NCBI GenBank assembly: GCA_002695185.1
Contig: NZOF01000137.1
Location: 1 to 21,505 of the forward strand
Length of the DNA: 21,505 nucleotides
Direction of reading: 5' to 3'
Origin: Erythrobacter sp.
GTDB lineage: Bacteria > Pseudomonadota > Alphaproteobacteria > Sphingomonadales > Sphingomonadaceae
Part shown: in pieces, positions 8,319-15,989 of the stretch
How the letters are laid out: the number at the start of each line of letters is the position of its first letter
Position numbering within the stretch: the stretch's first letter is position 1
The notes under the pieces: generated by a model
What the model was told of the DNA's origin: nothing
Databases searched by the model: none
The model's input: the letters and a program-made list of their open reading frames with translations, nothing else
Program-made: the position numbers and the translations under genes

Positions 8319-8345
8319 AACTCCCGCTTCGGCGGGAGTTTTTTA
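8319..8345. terminator. Intrinsic terminator with UUCG loop, possibly bidirectional
   Basis: AACTCCCGC (8319-8327) and GCGGGAGTT (8332-8340) form a perfect 9-bp stem closed by TTCG, followed by TTTTATT. It ends the branched-chain operon. On the minus strand the same stem is preceded by a possible small gene (8375-8521) and followed by a T-poor stretch (TTTCGTACG), so termination in that direction would be weaker. Confidence 0.9.
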
Positions 8346-8374
8346 TTGAGGCTGATGCATTCTTTCGGATTGGA

Positions 8375-8521
8375 TCAGCTTTTTCGTAGCACCGCATCGA
8401 GTTCCTTGAGGTTGGTTCGGCTGAACTTGGGTTCCTGCCTTTTGTAATCGCCATTCGGTGGCAAAAAATCCGCTGCTGGTGCTCCTGCTGCTGGGCGGTG
8501 GAAAGCCTTTATCTTAGCCAA
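8375..8521 (-). CDS. Possible 48-aa protein with TTG start, unknown function
   Basis: On the minus strand a TTG at 8521-8519 opens 48 codons that end with TGA at 8377-8375. The product begins with AKIKAFHRPAAGAPAADF, continues through LPPNGDYKRQEPKFS, and ends in RTNLKELDAVLRKS. It is basic, has no membrane segment, and lacks the low-complexity look of a shadow frame. AGGGA lies five bases before the TTG, and the terminator hairpin lies about 35 bases beyond the stop, so the gene would face the branched-chain operon. There is no ATG in this frame, and a palindrome (8509-8526) covers the start. No family is recognised. Conservation in related genomes would decide whether it is real. Confidence 0.4.
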   Translation of the reverse strand: MAKIKAFHRPAAGAPAADFLPPNGDYKRQEPKFSRTNLKELDAVLRKS

Positions 8522-8589
8522 GATAATCCCTAATTTCAGTAGTTTAGGTGTGGCTGAAAAAAAGTCTGAAATAATGCTCGGAAATAGCG

Positions 8590-8618
8590 TTGACAGGAAT
8601 CAGAGGCTCCACTAGATG
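8590..8618 (+). promoter_or_regulatory. Promoter of tRNA-Asp
   Basis: A perfect TTGACA (8590-8595) is followed after 17 bases by TAGATG (8613-8618). Transcription would begin near 8625, about 28 bases before the tRNA. Confidence 0.65.
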
Positions 8619-8652
8619 CGCGGCTCCCAAGGGGCGCTGCAGCGTAGAATGC

Positions 8653-8729
8653 GCGGGTGTAGCTCAGTTGGTTAGAGTATCGGCCTGTCACGCCGAGGGT
8701 CGCGGGTTCGAGTCCCGTCACTCGCGCCA
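8653..8729 (+). tRNA. tRNA-Asp (anticodon GUC)
   Basis: The acceptor stem GCGGGTG pairs with CACTCGC (one G-U pair). The anticodon stem TCGGC/GCCGA surrounds the loop CTGTCAC, giving anticodon GTC. The T-arm is GCGGGTTCGAGTCCCGT. The discriminator G and the encoded CCA (8727-8729) fit tRNA-Asp. The sequence gives 77 bases. Confidence 0.96.
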
Positions 8730-8744
8730 CCTTGGGATATTTTT

Positions 8745-9527
8745 CTACTTTTGATGCTTTTCGCAGAAGTAGGCGGTTCGTCCGCCTACCTTCTTGTTGC
8801 GTATGGTCCCGCCGCAACGCCGACACTCTGCGCCGTCCTTACGATGTCTGATAAGCCAGTCGTCCGGCAAATCTTTATAGTGCGCTTCGACCTTTACGAC
8901 GCTTTCCAGCACCGTCTGCATGATGTCGAAAATCTTGGTGAGCTGTTCCTTACCGAGTTGATCGGCACGCACCTCTGGGTGGAATCCTGACTGGAAGAGC
9001 GTTTCGTCCGACCACAGGTTGCCGACGCCGGCCATCTTGTCCTGCTTCAAGAGGGCGGCTTTGATCGCACTGCGCGTCTTCCCAAACGTCTCGACGAACT
9101 GATCCTCAATGATGGATAGCGCGTCCGGTCCCAACTCTTCCTGCTTAATATAGCTGTCAGGGTCGTCGATAACCCGCACATGACCGAGTTTACGAGGACA
9201 GCGAAAAGCGAGCCGGCGATCGCCTTTAAAATGTATCAATAGCTTCGTGTGGTCGGGCGGATCATCGGGTGCATCGTATGGAATTAACCGCCCAGTCATC
9301 CCCAGATGCACTGTCATCCATGGCCCGGTCTTGGAGCCGGCGAAAATATTCTTCCCGTGCCGCCGCGTCTCGGTAAATTGGTGACCGATCAGCCTGGCTC
9401 TCTCGTTGTCGCCGGGCAGTTCAATATACGAAACGTTGTCACCAAGTTCGACCGCCTCAATCGTGCGGTTTAGGCATTCGCGTTCGAGTACCAATCGCTG
9501 CGCTTCGTTTTCAGGTAATTCCGGCAT
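8745..9527 (-). CDS. Fpg/Nei-family DNA glycosylase
   Basis: Fpg/Nei enzymes remove oxidised bases and nick the abasic site. The N-terminal MPELPE provides the catalytic Pro2 and Glu3, and HGKNIF provides the beta-hairpin lysine (K59). VHLGMTGRL contains the base-stack intercalating methionine. KMAGVGNLWSDETLF is the helix-two-turn-helix with N170. A zinc finger with the conserved arginine (GGRTAYFC, R250) ends the protein. The four zinc positions read C235, C238, C255 and H258: the last cysteine of the usual CxxC...CxxC is a histidine here. At 260 residues it is of normal length, but several motifs depart from MutM (MPELPENEAQRL in place of the usual MPELPEVETxRR), so it may be a second paralogue rather than the housekeeping MutM. 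The convergent tRNA-Asp ends 15 bases from its stop. Confidence 0.85.
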   Translation of the reverse strand: MPELPENEAQRLVLERECLNRTIEAVELGDNVSYIELPGDNERARLIGHQFTETRRHGKNIFAGSKTGPWMTVHLGMTGRLIPYDAPDDPPDHTKLLIHFKGDRRLAFRCPRKLGHVRVIDDPDSYIKQEELGPDALSIIEDQFVETFGKTRSAIKAALLKQDKMAGVGNLWSDETLFQSGFHPEVRADQLGKEQLTKIFDIMQTVLESVVKVEAHYKDLPDDWLIRHRKDGAECRRCGGTIRNKKVGGRTAYFCEKHQK

Positions 9528-9563
9528 GGTGCCTAAACGGCATCAATACCTGCTCAGTTCCGC

Positions 9564-9779
9564 TCAACGCCAGTGGCCGGTTTCCATCCACGTCAAGAAC
9601 CGCCCGAGAGGAAGAAGCCAGATAAGCCCCAAGGCAACGTAGACGACAGTCTGCGCCAATGCTGGCCAACTACCGATCAGGTCCGGCAAGTAGCGCGCAA
9701 TCACAATGCCATAGACGATCAGGACCATCAGCAGGCCCAGCAGCCCCACCGGAATACGCCACGTTGGTTCGGTTCTCAT
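9564..9779 (-). CDS. DUF2842-family small membrane protein
   Basis: The 71-residue protein has two transmembrane segments, about residues 10-28 (VGLLGLLMVLIVYGIVIA) and 40-58 (ALAQTVVYVALGLIWLLPL), and ends in the LTWMETGHWR tail typical of the alphaproteobacterial DUF2842 family. Its function is not known. The start ATG at 9779 overlaps the stop of the cyclo-ligase gene by one base (TGATG), so translation is likely coupled. A TTG one codon earlier is possible but unlikely. The glycosylase gene begins 36 bases downstream. Confidence 0.75.
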   Translation of the reverse strand: MRTEPTWRIPVGLLGLLMVLIVYGIVIARYLPDLIGSWPALAQTVVYVALGLIWLLPLGRFLTWMETGHWR

Positions 9780-10348
9780 CAAAATGGTCCGTAGAGACGA
9801 GTAGGAGTCACAACCGCCCAGAGTCGCTGATCGTGTGCTTCCATTGGAAGTTCATCGGCCAGCTGGCAATCCCACGCCATTCCGATTGCCTTTGCGTCTT
9901 TATGCGAGGCTAGCCAGCGATCGTAATGGCCGCCCCCTTGGCCAAGGCGCTGGCCGTTTTCGGTAAAGCCAAGAAGTGGCACGAAGAGGAAGTCGGGCTG
10001 CAAAACCGGCGCATCGGCAAAAGGCTGGAGAAGGCCGAAGGGGCCGACTTCGAGATCTTCTTCATCGAATGGATCGGAATGCCTGGCAAACTCCATCGGC
10101 GCATTCTTCTTATGGAAGCGAGGCAGAGCGACCTCATGACCGCGTTCGAGAAAATATTTCGCGTAGGACGTCGCCGGAGCTTCGAAGGGATTTGCGCGAT
10201 AGAGCCCAATCACCGCGTCTTGGCCTATGATATCGAGCAACGAACCCGGCGGCCTGTGAAATACGAGCGCACGCATCGTATCCGGTAAGCTCGCGACATG
10301 ATCACGGCGTCGCTGGCGTAGTTGTTTACGAAGTTCGTCTTTGGTCAC
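9779..10348 (-). CDS. fau: 5-formyltetrahydrofolate cyclo-ligase
   Basis: The enzyme uses ATP to convert 5-formyltetrahydrofolate to 5,10-methenyltetrahydrofolate. The diagnostic C-terminal motif is GQRLGQGGGHYDRWLA (residues 132-147), matching the family's GxRLGxGGGYYDR with His in place of the first Tyr. A basic N-terminal helix (LRKQLRQRRR) fits the ATP-binding region. The length of 189 residues is normal. The start is GTG at 10348, with AAGG six bases upstream. It lies just downstream of 6S RNA, an association known across Proteobacteria (ssrS-ygfA in E. coli), and is probably transcribed at least partly by read-through from it. Confidence 0.9.
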   Translation of the reverse strand: MTKDELRKQLRQRRRDHVASLPDTMRALVFHRPPGSLLDIIGQDAVIGLYRANPFEAPATSYAKYFLERGHEVALPRFHKKNAPMEFARHSDPFDEEDLEVGPFGLLQPFADAPVLQPDFLFVPLLGFTENGQRLGQGGGHYDRWLASHKDAKAIGMAWDCQLADELPMEAHDQRLWAVVTPTRLYGPF

Positions 10349-10448
10349 GCGGTGCCTTTATCGAACAAGATGTCGCTATCTCGCCATAATCTCGCCATAT
10401 CGCAGTCAGAGTTGGGCGATAGCGCAGCAAAAAAGTGACGGGACCACC

Positions 10449-10608
10449 ATGGGTCGGTGCCGGAAAATCCTCTGACGCCTTAACGTCAGGTGGGCGCCGT
10501 ATATCCAGATAGCCAGGACGAACCCGCCAATCCGGTAGGGACAGCTCCCTAGGATTGCTTATAGCCTCAGGGATGTTCATGCGGCTCGTGCCGGGCAGCC
10601 CCGCCGAT
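10449..10608 (-). ncRNA. ssrS: 6S RNA, regulator of RNA polymerase
   Basis: 6S RNA mimics an open promoter and binds sigma-70 RNA polymerase in stationary phase. The minus strand here can form one long rod. The closing helix pairs GGGaTCGG (10611-10604) with CCGACCC (10455-10449); if transcription starts a few bases into the 5' arm, this helix is shortened. The terminal hairpin is GCAATCC-TAGGGA-GCTG-TCCCTA-cc-GGATTGGC, around 10523-10557. A small hairpin CTGACG/CGTCAG (10472-10489) lies on the 3' side of the central bulge, as in other 6S RNAs. The size is about 160 bases, and the position between zapA and the cyclo-ligase gene is the classic one. The exact ends are estimates: a promoter at 10612-10640 suggests a 5' end near 10605, and a T6 run at 10434-10429 may mark the 3' precursor end. 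Confidence 0.75.
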
Positions 10609-10611
10609 CCC

Positions 10612-10640
10612 TATCTAGGGTTGCTGTCGTCAGCCCTCAA
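10612..10640 (-). promoter_or_regulatory. Probable 6S RNA promoter
   Basis: On the minus strand TTGAGG (10640-10635) is followed after 17 bases by TAGATA (10617-10612). The -35 box lies inside the last codons of zapA. Initiation about seven bases past the -10 gives a 5' end close to that expected for 6S RNA. Confidence 0.5.
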
Positions 10641-10944
10641 GTCTCGACGCTGCATTTTCCAGCGCAGCGGCCAGCGCTTCCAGTTTATCGGCTATTGCGG
10701 TGGTATCGATTTGGACCGCGGGCGGAAGAGGAGCCGCAGTACGCTTATTGGCCTCATCCAGTTCATCAGCGAGCAGGATAGCCGCGAACAACAGGTTCTT
10801 CGCTTCGTTGTTGGAGAGGTTCGTCCCCATCTGGGCGAGCTTCCCATCGACCATGCTTGCGAGATGACGCACGCTGTCTTCCTGGCCGTCGGCGCAGGCA
10901 ATCGTGTAGCGGCGTCCGCCGACTTCGAGCCGGACGTCGCTCAT
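10630..10944 (-). CDS. zapA: Cell division protein ZapA
   Basis: ZapA binds FtsZ and bundles protofilaments at the division site. The 104-residue product has the ZapA layout: an N-terminal beta domain (DVRLEVGGRRYTIACADGQED), then SVRHLASMVDGKLAQM and a long helix (NEAKNLLFAAILLADELDEANKR), ending in a coiled-coil tail (IADKLEALAAALENAASRLE). The chosen ATG at 10944 overlaps the stop of the upstream small gene (ATGA), so the pair is translationally coupled; the longer in-frame extension upstream is antisense and arginine-rich and not credible. Confidence 0.9.
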   Translation of the reverse strand: MSDVRLEVGGRRYTIACADGQEDSVRHLASMVDGKLAQMGTNLSNNEAKNLLFAAILLADELDEANKRTAAPLPPAVQIDTTAIADKLEALAAALENAASRLEG

Positions 10945-11123
10945 CCTTCCAGGCTTTCGATTAAGCCGTCGAGCTGGGAAAGGCTGGCCGACACCCGCGC
11001 CTTCAGCTTCTCGTGAGAAGCGGTGAGATCGCCCGACCCGCGTGCCCGGGCTGTTTGTACCTCGATCCGGATGAGCGCTCTTTCGATCCTGTCGATAGCG
11101 CCATTGATGCGTTGCTCGCTCAT
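10941..11123 (-). CDS. Small coiled-coil protein upstream of zapA, ZauP-like
   Basis: The 60-residue protein is almost entirely helical with heptad-like spacing (INGAIDRIERALIRIEVQT, then HEKLKARVSASLSQLDGLIESLE). A coiled-coil protein encoded directly upstream of zapA in Caulobacter crescentus, ZauP, works with ZapA to focus the Z-ring. The position, four-base overlap with zapA and helical character fit that role, though this protein is short and I judged by position and composition, not alignment. The ribosome binding site is weak. It is divergent from tkt. Confidence 0.6.
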   Translation of the reverse strand: MSEQRINGAIDRIERALIRIEVQTARARGSGDLTASHEKLKARVSASLSQLDGLIESLEG

Positions 11124-11305
11124 GGTGAGCCCGAATTAACGATATTGACGCGCCTTGGCAAAGGCTTGGCAGCTCCTGTTGATAAATTACGCCAGCCAAC
11201 GCAGGCAACCTTTACCAAAGGCCTTCGGGTTGACCTGCAGCACCCCTTTCGCGATGGGTGCGCGCGCGTCGAATCGCCCAGATATTTTGCCGGAGAAACT
11301 ACCTC

Positions 11306-13297
11306 ATGAGTCTCGACACCGCTCGTATGGTCCAGATGGCCAACGCCATCAGGGCACTTTCGATGGACGCGGTACAGGCTGCAAACTCGGGTCACCCCGG
11401 CATGCCCATGGGTATGGCGGATGTGGCTACCGTGTTGTGGAGCGAGTATCTCAAGCACGATCCCGCAGCGCCTGATTGGGCCGACCGCGATCGGTTCGTG
11501 TTGTCCGCAGGCCATGGCTCGATGCTGATCTACAGCCTGTTGCATCTAGCCGGCTATGCGCATCCGACAATCGATGACATTCGCAATTTCCGGCAGCTCG
11601 GAAGCCCTTGCGCAGGTCACCCGGAAAACTTCCTGATTGATGGCATCGAATGCACCACCGGCCCGCTGGGACAGGGACTTGCGATGGCAGTCGGCATGGC
11701 AATCGCCGAACGCAAGCTCAACGCCGATTTCGGTGATGAGCTGGTCGATCACCGCACTTGGGTGATAGCTGGTGACGGATGCCTGATGGAAGGGATCAAT
11801 CACGAAGCTATCGGGCTCGCCGGTCACCTCAAGCTGGGCCGGATGAACGTGCTTTGGGACGATAACCAGATTACGATCGACGGTTCGACCGGCCTTTCGA
11901 CAAGCGAGGATATCAAGGCTCGCTACGAGGCAACGGGCTGGCATGTAGTCAGCTGCGATGGGCACGATTTCGATGATATCCGCCGCGCTTTGAACGAAGC
12001 GCAGGCTAGCGAGCGGCCATCGCTGGTCGCCTGCCGCACGGTCATTGGCAAGGGCGCCCCAAGCAAGCAGGGCACGAGCGCAACTCATGGTGCACCATTG
12101 GGCGATGAGGAAATCTCTGCCGCACGTGACGTGCTCGGATGGGAAGCGAAACCTTTTGAAATTCCGGAGCAGGTTCTATCGGACTGGCGCGGCACCGCTG
12201 CGCGCGGGAAAATCGCTCACGATGAATGGAAAAATCGCTTTCTTGCAAATGGCGAGCGTTCGGAATTCGAGCGCCGCATGGCAGGCGACTTGCCCAAGAC
12301 TTTCAGCCTAGACAATTACATCCAGTCGCTGATGAAGGCACCTGTGAAGGTCGCGACCCGCAAGGCGAGCGAAATGGCCTTGGCCCAAATCAATGGTCAA
12401 CTAGCTGAAACCATGGGTGGAAGCGCCGATCTCACGGGATCGAACAACACGAAAGCAGGTGGAATCGGGCCATTCACGGCTGACGATTATTCCGGGCGCT
12501 ACATCTATTACGGCATCCGCGAATTCGGGATGGCAGCGGCGATGAACGGTATGGCGCTGCACGGCGGCGTGATACCTTATGGCGGCACGTTTCTGGTCTT
12601 CACCGACTATTGCCGCGGCGCGATCCGGCTTTCAGCCCTTCAGCAGGCGCGCGCCATCTACGTGATGACGCATGATAGCATCGGCCTTGGCGAAGACGGT
12701 CCAACGCATCAGCCGATCGAGCATGTTCAGAGCTTGCGGATGATCCCCAATCTCCTGGTCATGCGTCCTGCCGATGCGATTGAAACCGCTGAGTGCTGGG
12801 AAATCGCACTGCGTAACAAAGACAGGCCGACGGTCCTGGCTCTGAGCCGCCAGAACCTTCCGCAAGTTCGGAACGCGCCGGACGAGACCGATATGTGCTC
12901 CAAGGGTGCCTATCGTCTTAAGAAGGCCGGTAACAAGCGCAAGGTGATCCTCATCGCTACCGGTTCGGAAGTCCACATTGCGCTGGAATGTGCAGAGGCT
13001 CTGGAAAAGCAGGGCGTGGGTGCCGACGTCGTTTCGATGGTCTGCACGCAGTTGTTCGACGAGCAAGACGATTCTTACAAGGCGGATATTCTGCCCAACG
13101 TTGATCCGGGCGAAATCCTACGCGTCAGCATCGAGGCCGGAACGACCTTCGGTTGGGAACGCTACACGATGGCAAACGGTCTCAATATCGGGATCGACAG
13201 GTTCGGCGCTTCTGCGCCAGCCGATGACCTTTTCGAAAAATTCGGCATCACTGCAGATGCAATCGTGCCGCAAATCATGAACAAACTGAACGCTTAA
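11306..13297 (+). CDS. tkt: Transketolase
   Basis: Transketolase moves two-carbon ketol units between sugar phosphates in the non-oxidative pentose phosphate pathway, with TPP and Mg2+. At 663 residues it matches the E. coli length. Motifs: AANSGHPGMPMG (H30), CTTGPLGQG, the TPP motif from GDGCLMEG (G156-G158) to DDNQITIDG (D186, N187), REFGMAAAMNGMALHGG with the catalytic Glu of the Pyr domain, and DSIGLGEDGPTHQPIEH. The open frame extends upstream to 11258, but GGAG at 11292-11295 lies ten bases before the ATG at 11306, where transketolase homology begins (SLDTARMVQMANAIR). gap follows 15 bases downstream, so tkt, gap and pgk are probably one transcript. Confidence 0.95.
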   Translation: MSLDTARMVQMANAIRALSMDAVQAANSGHPGMPMGMADVATVLWSEYLKHDPAAPDWADRDRFVLSAGHGSMLIYSLLHLAGYAHPTIDDIRNFRQLGSPCAGHPENFLIDGIECTTGPLGQGLAMAVGMAIAERKLNADFGDELVDHRTWVIAGDGCLMEGINHEAIGLAGHLKLGRMNVLWDDNQITIDGSTGLSTSEDIKARYEATGWHVVSCDGHDFDDIRRALNEAQASERPSLVACRTVIGKGAPSKQGTSATHGAPLGDEEISAARDVLGWEAKPFEIPEQVLSDWRGTAARGKIAHDEWKNRFLANGERSEFERRMAGDLPKTFSLDNYIQSLMKAPVKVATRKASEMALAQINGQLAETMGGSADLTGSNNTKAGGIGPFTADDYSGRYIYYGIREFGMAAAMNGMALHGGVIPYGGTFLVFTDYCRGAIRLSALQQARAIYVMTHDSIGLGEDGPTHQPIEHVQSLRMIPNLLVMRPADAIETAECWEIALRNKDRPTVLALSRQNLPQVRNAPDETDMCSKGAYRLKKAGNKRKVILIATGSEVHIALECAEALEKQGVGADVVSMVCTQLFDEQDDSYKADILPNVDPGEILRVSIEAGTTFGWERYTMANGLNIGIDRFGASAPADDLFEKFGITADAIVPQIMNKLNA

Positions 13298-13312
13298 GCA
13301 GGAGCTCTTCAC

Positions 13313-14320
13313 ATGGCTACCAAGGTTGCAATCAACGGTTTCGGACGTATCGGGCGCCTCGTGGCACGTGCCATTCTGGAACGTGACGATCACGATCTCG
13401 ATCTGGTGTCGATCAACGATCTCGCCGATACCAAGTCGAATGCGCTCCTGTTCCAGTATGACAGTACGCACGGCCGTTTCCCCGGTTCTGTCGAAGTCGA
13501 TGGCGACGCAATCGTCGTCAACGGCAAGTCGATCAAGGTGACCAATGAGCGCGATCCGGGCAATCTGCCGCACGCTGACATGGGCATAGATATCGTCCTG
13601 GAATGCACTGGCTTCTTCCAGAGCCACGAAGCTGCAGAGCCGCACATCAAGGCAGGTGCCAAGCGGGTGCTGATCTCTGCTCCGGCGAAGAACGTGTCCG
13701 CGACCATCGTTTACGGCGTGAACCACGAATCGCTGACTGCCGAGGACGTGATCGTATCGAATGCCAGCTGCACGACCAACTGCCTTTCGCCGATGGCCAA
13801 GGTCCTGCACGATACCGTGGGTATCGAGCGCGGCTTCATGACCACGATCCACAGCTATACCAACGATCAGCGCATGCTCGACCAGATGCATGGCGACATG
13901 CGCCGTGCCCGCGGCGGTGCGCAGAACATGATCCCGACTACGACCGGTGCTGCCCGGGCAGTCGGCCTGGTGCTTCCTGAACTGGCCGGCAAGCTCGATG
14001 GCTCTTCCGTCCGCGTGCCGACGCCGAACGTCAGCCTCGTCGACCTGGTGTTCACACCCGGTCGTGACACGAGCGTTGAGGAATTGAACTCAGCGCTGAA
14101 GGAAGCTGCAGAAGGCAAGATGAAGGGTGTGCTGGATTATACCGATCAGCCGCTCGTCAGCAGCGATTTCAACCATTATCCCGCCAGCTCGACCATCGAC
14201 AGCCTCGAAACCAGCGTGATGGAGGGCAAGCTTGCCCGCGTCGTCAGCTGGTATGACAACGAATGGGGCTTCTCGAACCGCATGCTCGACACTGCGGGCG
14301 TGATGGCCAAGTTCCTCTAA
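13313..14320 (+). CDS. gap: Glyceraldehyde-3-phosphate dehydrogenase, type I
   Basis: The enzyme oxidises glyceraldehyde 3-phosphate to 1,3-bisphosphoglycerate with NAD(P)+ in glycolysis or the reverse in gluconeogenesis. The N-terminus [18 protein letters not shown] is the dinucleotide-binding fold. The active site is [12 protein letters not shown] (C153) with H180 in [28 protein letters not shown] and [13 protein letters not shown] are typical C-terminal blocks. At 335 residues the length is standard. AGGAG at 13300-13304 precedes the ATG by eight bases. pgk begins 14 bases after the stop, and the gene sits between tkt and pgk as in many alphaproteobacteria. Confidence 0.96.
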   Translation: MATKVAINGFGRIGRLVARAILERDDHDLDLVSINDLADTKSNALLFQYDSTHGRFPGSVEVDGDAIVVNGKSIKVTNERDPGNLPHADMGIDIVLECTGFFQSHEAAEPHIKAGAKRVLISAPAKNVSATIVYGVNHESLTAEDVIVSNASCTTNCLSPMAKVLHDTVGIERGFMTTIHSYTNDQRMLDQMHGDMRRARGGAQNMIPTTTGAARAVGLVLPELAGKLDGSSVRVPTPNVSLVDLVFTPGRDTSVEELNSALKEAAEGKMKGVLDYTDQPLVSSDFNHYPASSTIDSLETSVMEGKLARVVSWYDNEWGFSNRMLDTAGVMAKFL

Positions 14321-14334
14321 GGAAAGCCTACGAA

Positions 14335-15534
14335 ATGAGCAGCTTCAAGACCCTGGATGACCTTGGCGACGTGACCGGCAAGGTAGCGCTCGTGCGCGTC
14401 GATTTGAACCTTCCGATGCAGGAAGGGCGCGCCAGCGATGTCACCAGGGTCGAAGCTGCGATGCCGACGATCCTGGAACTGGCGAACAAGGGCGCAAAGG
14501 TTCTCCTGCTCGCCCATTTCGGCCGTCCGAAAGGTCAACGCCATTCAACCATGAGCACCAGCATGGTGCAAGGGGACATCGAGCGGGTACTGGACCGCGA
14601 AATCATGTTCATCCCTGAGGTCATGGGTCCCGTGGTCGAACAATCGATCGGCATCCTTTCCAATGGCGACATCGGCCTGCTCGACAATGTACGGTTCTGG
14701 CCGGGTGAAGAGGCCAACGATCCCGAATTCGCCAAGGGTATTGCTGCCCATGGCGATTTCTACGTCAACGACGCTTTTTCTGCCGCGCATCGCGCCCATG
14801 CATCGACGGAAGGGCTGGCGCACTATTTGCCAGCTTATGCCGGGCGGGCGATGGAAGCGGAACTGAAAGCTCTGGACGCCGCACTTGGTAGCCCTGAGCA
14901 GCCGGTTGCTGCCGTGGTGGGTGGGGCAAAGGTTTCTACCAAGCTCGACGTGCTCGAAAATCTCGTCGGCAGGGTTCAGCACCTGATTATCGGCGGCGGC
15001 ATGGCCAACACCTTCCTTGCCGCACGCGGCGTGAAGGTCGGCAAATCGCTGTGTGAGCATGACCTCACCGACACGGCCAACCGGATCATGGACCAGGCCG
15101 ATCACGCCGGGTGCACCGTACACCTGCCTTACGACGTAGTGGTAGCGAAGGAATTTGCTGCCAATCCGACGAGCATGCGGACATGTAACGTGCACGAGGT
15201 AGCTGAAGACGAGATGATTCTCGATGTGGGCCCGCTCGCTGCGGAAGCGCTCGGTGATGTGCTCAAGACCTGCCGTACTCTGGTCTGGAACGGCCCCATG
15301 GGTGCGTTCGAAACCGAACCGTTCGACACGGCTACCGTTGCGTTGGCCAAGACAGCGGCTGCGCTTACTCAGGATGGCTCCCTGATCTCGGTCGCCGGAG
15401 GAGGGGACACTGTCGCTGCGCTCGCGCATGCCGGTGTGAAGGATGACTTCACCTTCGTATCGACCGCAGGCGGCGCTTTCCTCGAATGGATGGAAGGCAA
15501 GGAATTGCCTGGCGTTGCAGCGCTGACCAAATGA
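14335..15534 (+). CDS. pgk: Phosphoglycerate kinase
   Basis: Pgk interconverts 1,3-bisphosphoglycerate and 3-phosphoglycerate with ADP/ATP. Motifs: [12 protein letters not shown] with R21, D23 and N25; [12 protein letters not shown] (H61, R64) for 3-phosphoglycerate; [34 protein letters not shown]; and the nucleotide-site segments WNGPMGAFE and [12 protein letters not shown]. The 399 residues fit the family. An in-frame upstream extension overlaps gap and is rejected; AAGGAAA at 14319-14325 precedes the ATG at 14335. The stop overlaps the start of the thioesterase gene (ATGA at 15531-15534). Confidence 0.96.
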   Translation: MSSFKTLDDLGDVTGKVALVRVDLNLPMQEGRASDVTRVEAAMPTILELANKGAKVLLLAHFGRPKGQRHSTMSTSMVQGDIERVLDREIMFIPEVMGPVVEQSIGILSNGDIGLLDNVRFWPGEEANDPEFAKGIAAHGDFYVNDAFSAAHRAHASTEGLAHYLPAYAGRAMEAELKALDAALGSPEQPVAAVVGGAKVSTKLDVLENLVGRVQHLIIGGGMANTFLAARGVKVGKSLCEHDLTDTANRIMDQADHAGCTVHLPYDVVVAKEFAANPTSMRTCNVHEVAEDEMILDVGPLAAEALGDVLKTCRTLVWNGPMGAFETEPFDTATVALAKTAAALTQDGSLISVAGGGDTVAALAHAGVKDDFTFVSTAGGAFLEWMEGKELPGVAALTK

Positions 15535-15989
15535 GCGAAAACAAAGCGGTCGGGTCCGGCGGTGGCCTGCTACCTGTCACCGAAGGAGAATTTGCCGGCT
15601 GGTCCGAGTGGAGCGGAGACGCGTTCGAACAGCGTGCCGGTCCATTCTATGAGCGACGCGATGAGGACGGATCCCATATCTCCGCCTTCCGTGCTGAAGA
15701 GCGGCACATGAATGGTGCGGGCTTCATGCACGGCGGCTGCCTCATGACATTTGCCGATAGTGCACTGTTCACCATTGCGACAGGCGCACTGGCTGGCTCG
15801 CACGGGGTTACCATGCATCTGGCAGGGGACTTTCTTGATCCGGCGCGCTGCGGCCAGCTTATCGAAGCGCGGGGCGAAGTCGTCCGTGCTGGCGGAAAGA
15901 CTATTTATGTCGTCGGCAAGATTACCGCGGATGGTCAGCCGGTGCTCAGCTTCAACGGCATCATTCGCAAGATTACCCGCCGGGACTGA
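15531..15989 (+). CDS. PaaI-family hotdog thioesterase
   Basis: The 152-residue protein carries the hotdog-fold signature of PaaI-type acyl-CoA thioesterases: [22 protein letters not shown] with N61, HGG at 67-69 and D76, followed by [14 protein letters not shown] and a C-terminal strand ([27 protein letters not shown]). These enzymes hydrolyse acyl- or aryl-CoA esters, but the substrate cannot be read from the sequence. Translation is coupled to pgk by a four-base overlap; a link to glycolysis is not known, so the coupling may be incidental. Its stop TGA directly abuts the stop of the convergent FMN reductase gene. Confidence 0.75.
   Translation: MSENKAVGSGGGLLPVTEGEFAGWSEWSGDAFEQRAGPFYERRDEDGSHISAFRAEERHMNGAGFMHGGCLMTFADSALFTIATGALAGSHGVTMHLAGDFLDPARCGQLIEARGEVVRAGGKTIYVVGKITADGQPVLSFNGIIRKITRRD

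Noticed and set aside
8536..8826. Minus-strand ORF of 96 codons across tRNA-Asp
   Set aside because: It contains the ARVTGLEPATLGVTGRYSNQLSY-type peptide that arises from reading a tRNA gene antisense, a common false annotation.
10464..10489. CTGACG/CGTCAG hairpin followed by T4 as a terminator
   Set aside because: It lies inside the predicted 6S RNA, at the place of the small hairpin on the 3' side of the central bulge, and its T tract is short.
10326..10580. Minus-strand ORF of 84 codons in front of the cyclo-ligase
   Set aside because: It lies within the 6S RNA and has no ribosome binding site or family similarity.
13118..13891. Minus-strand ORF of 257 codons antisense to gap
   Set aside because: gap and tkt are certain on the plus strand, and the antisense product has no recognisable domain.
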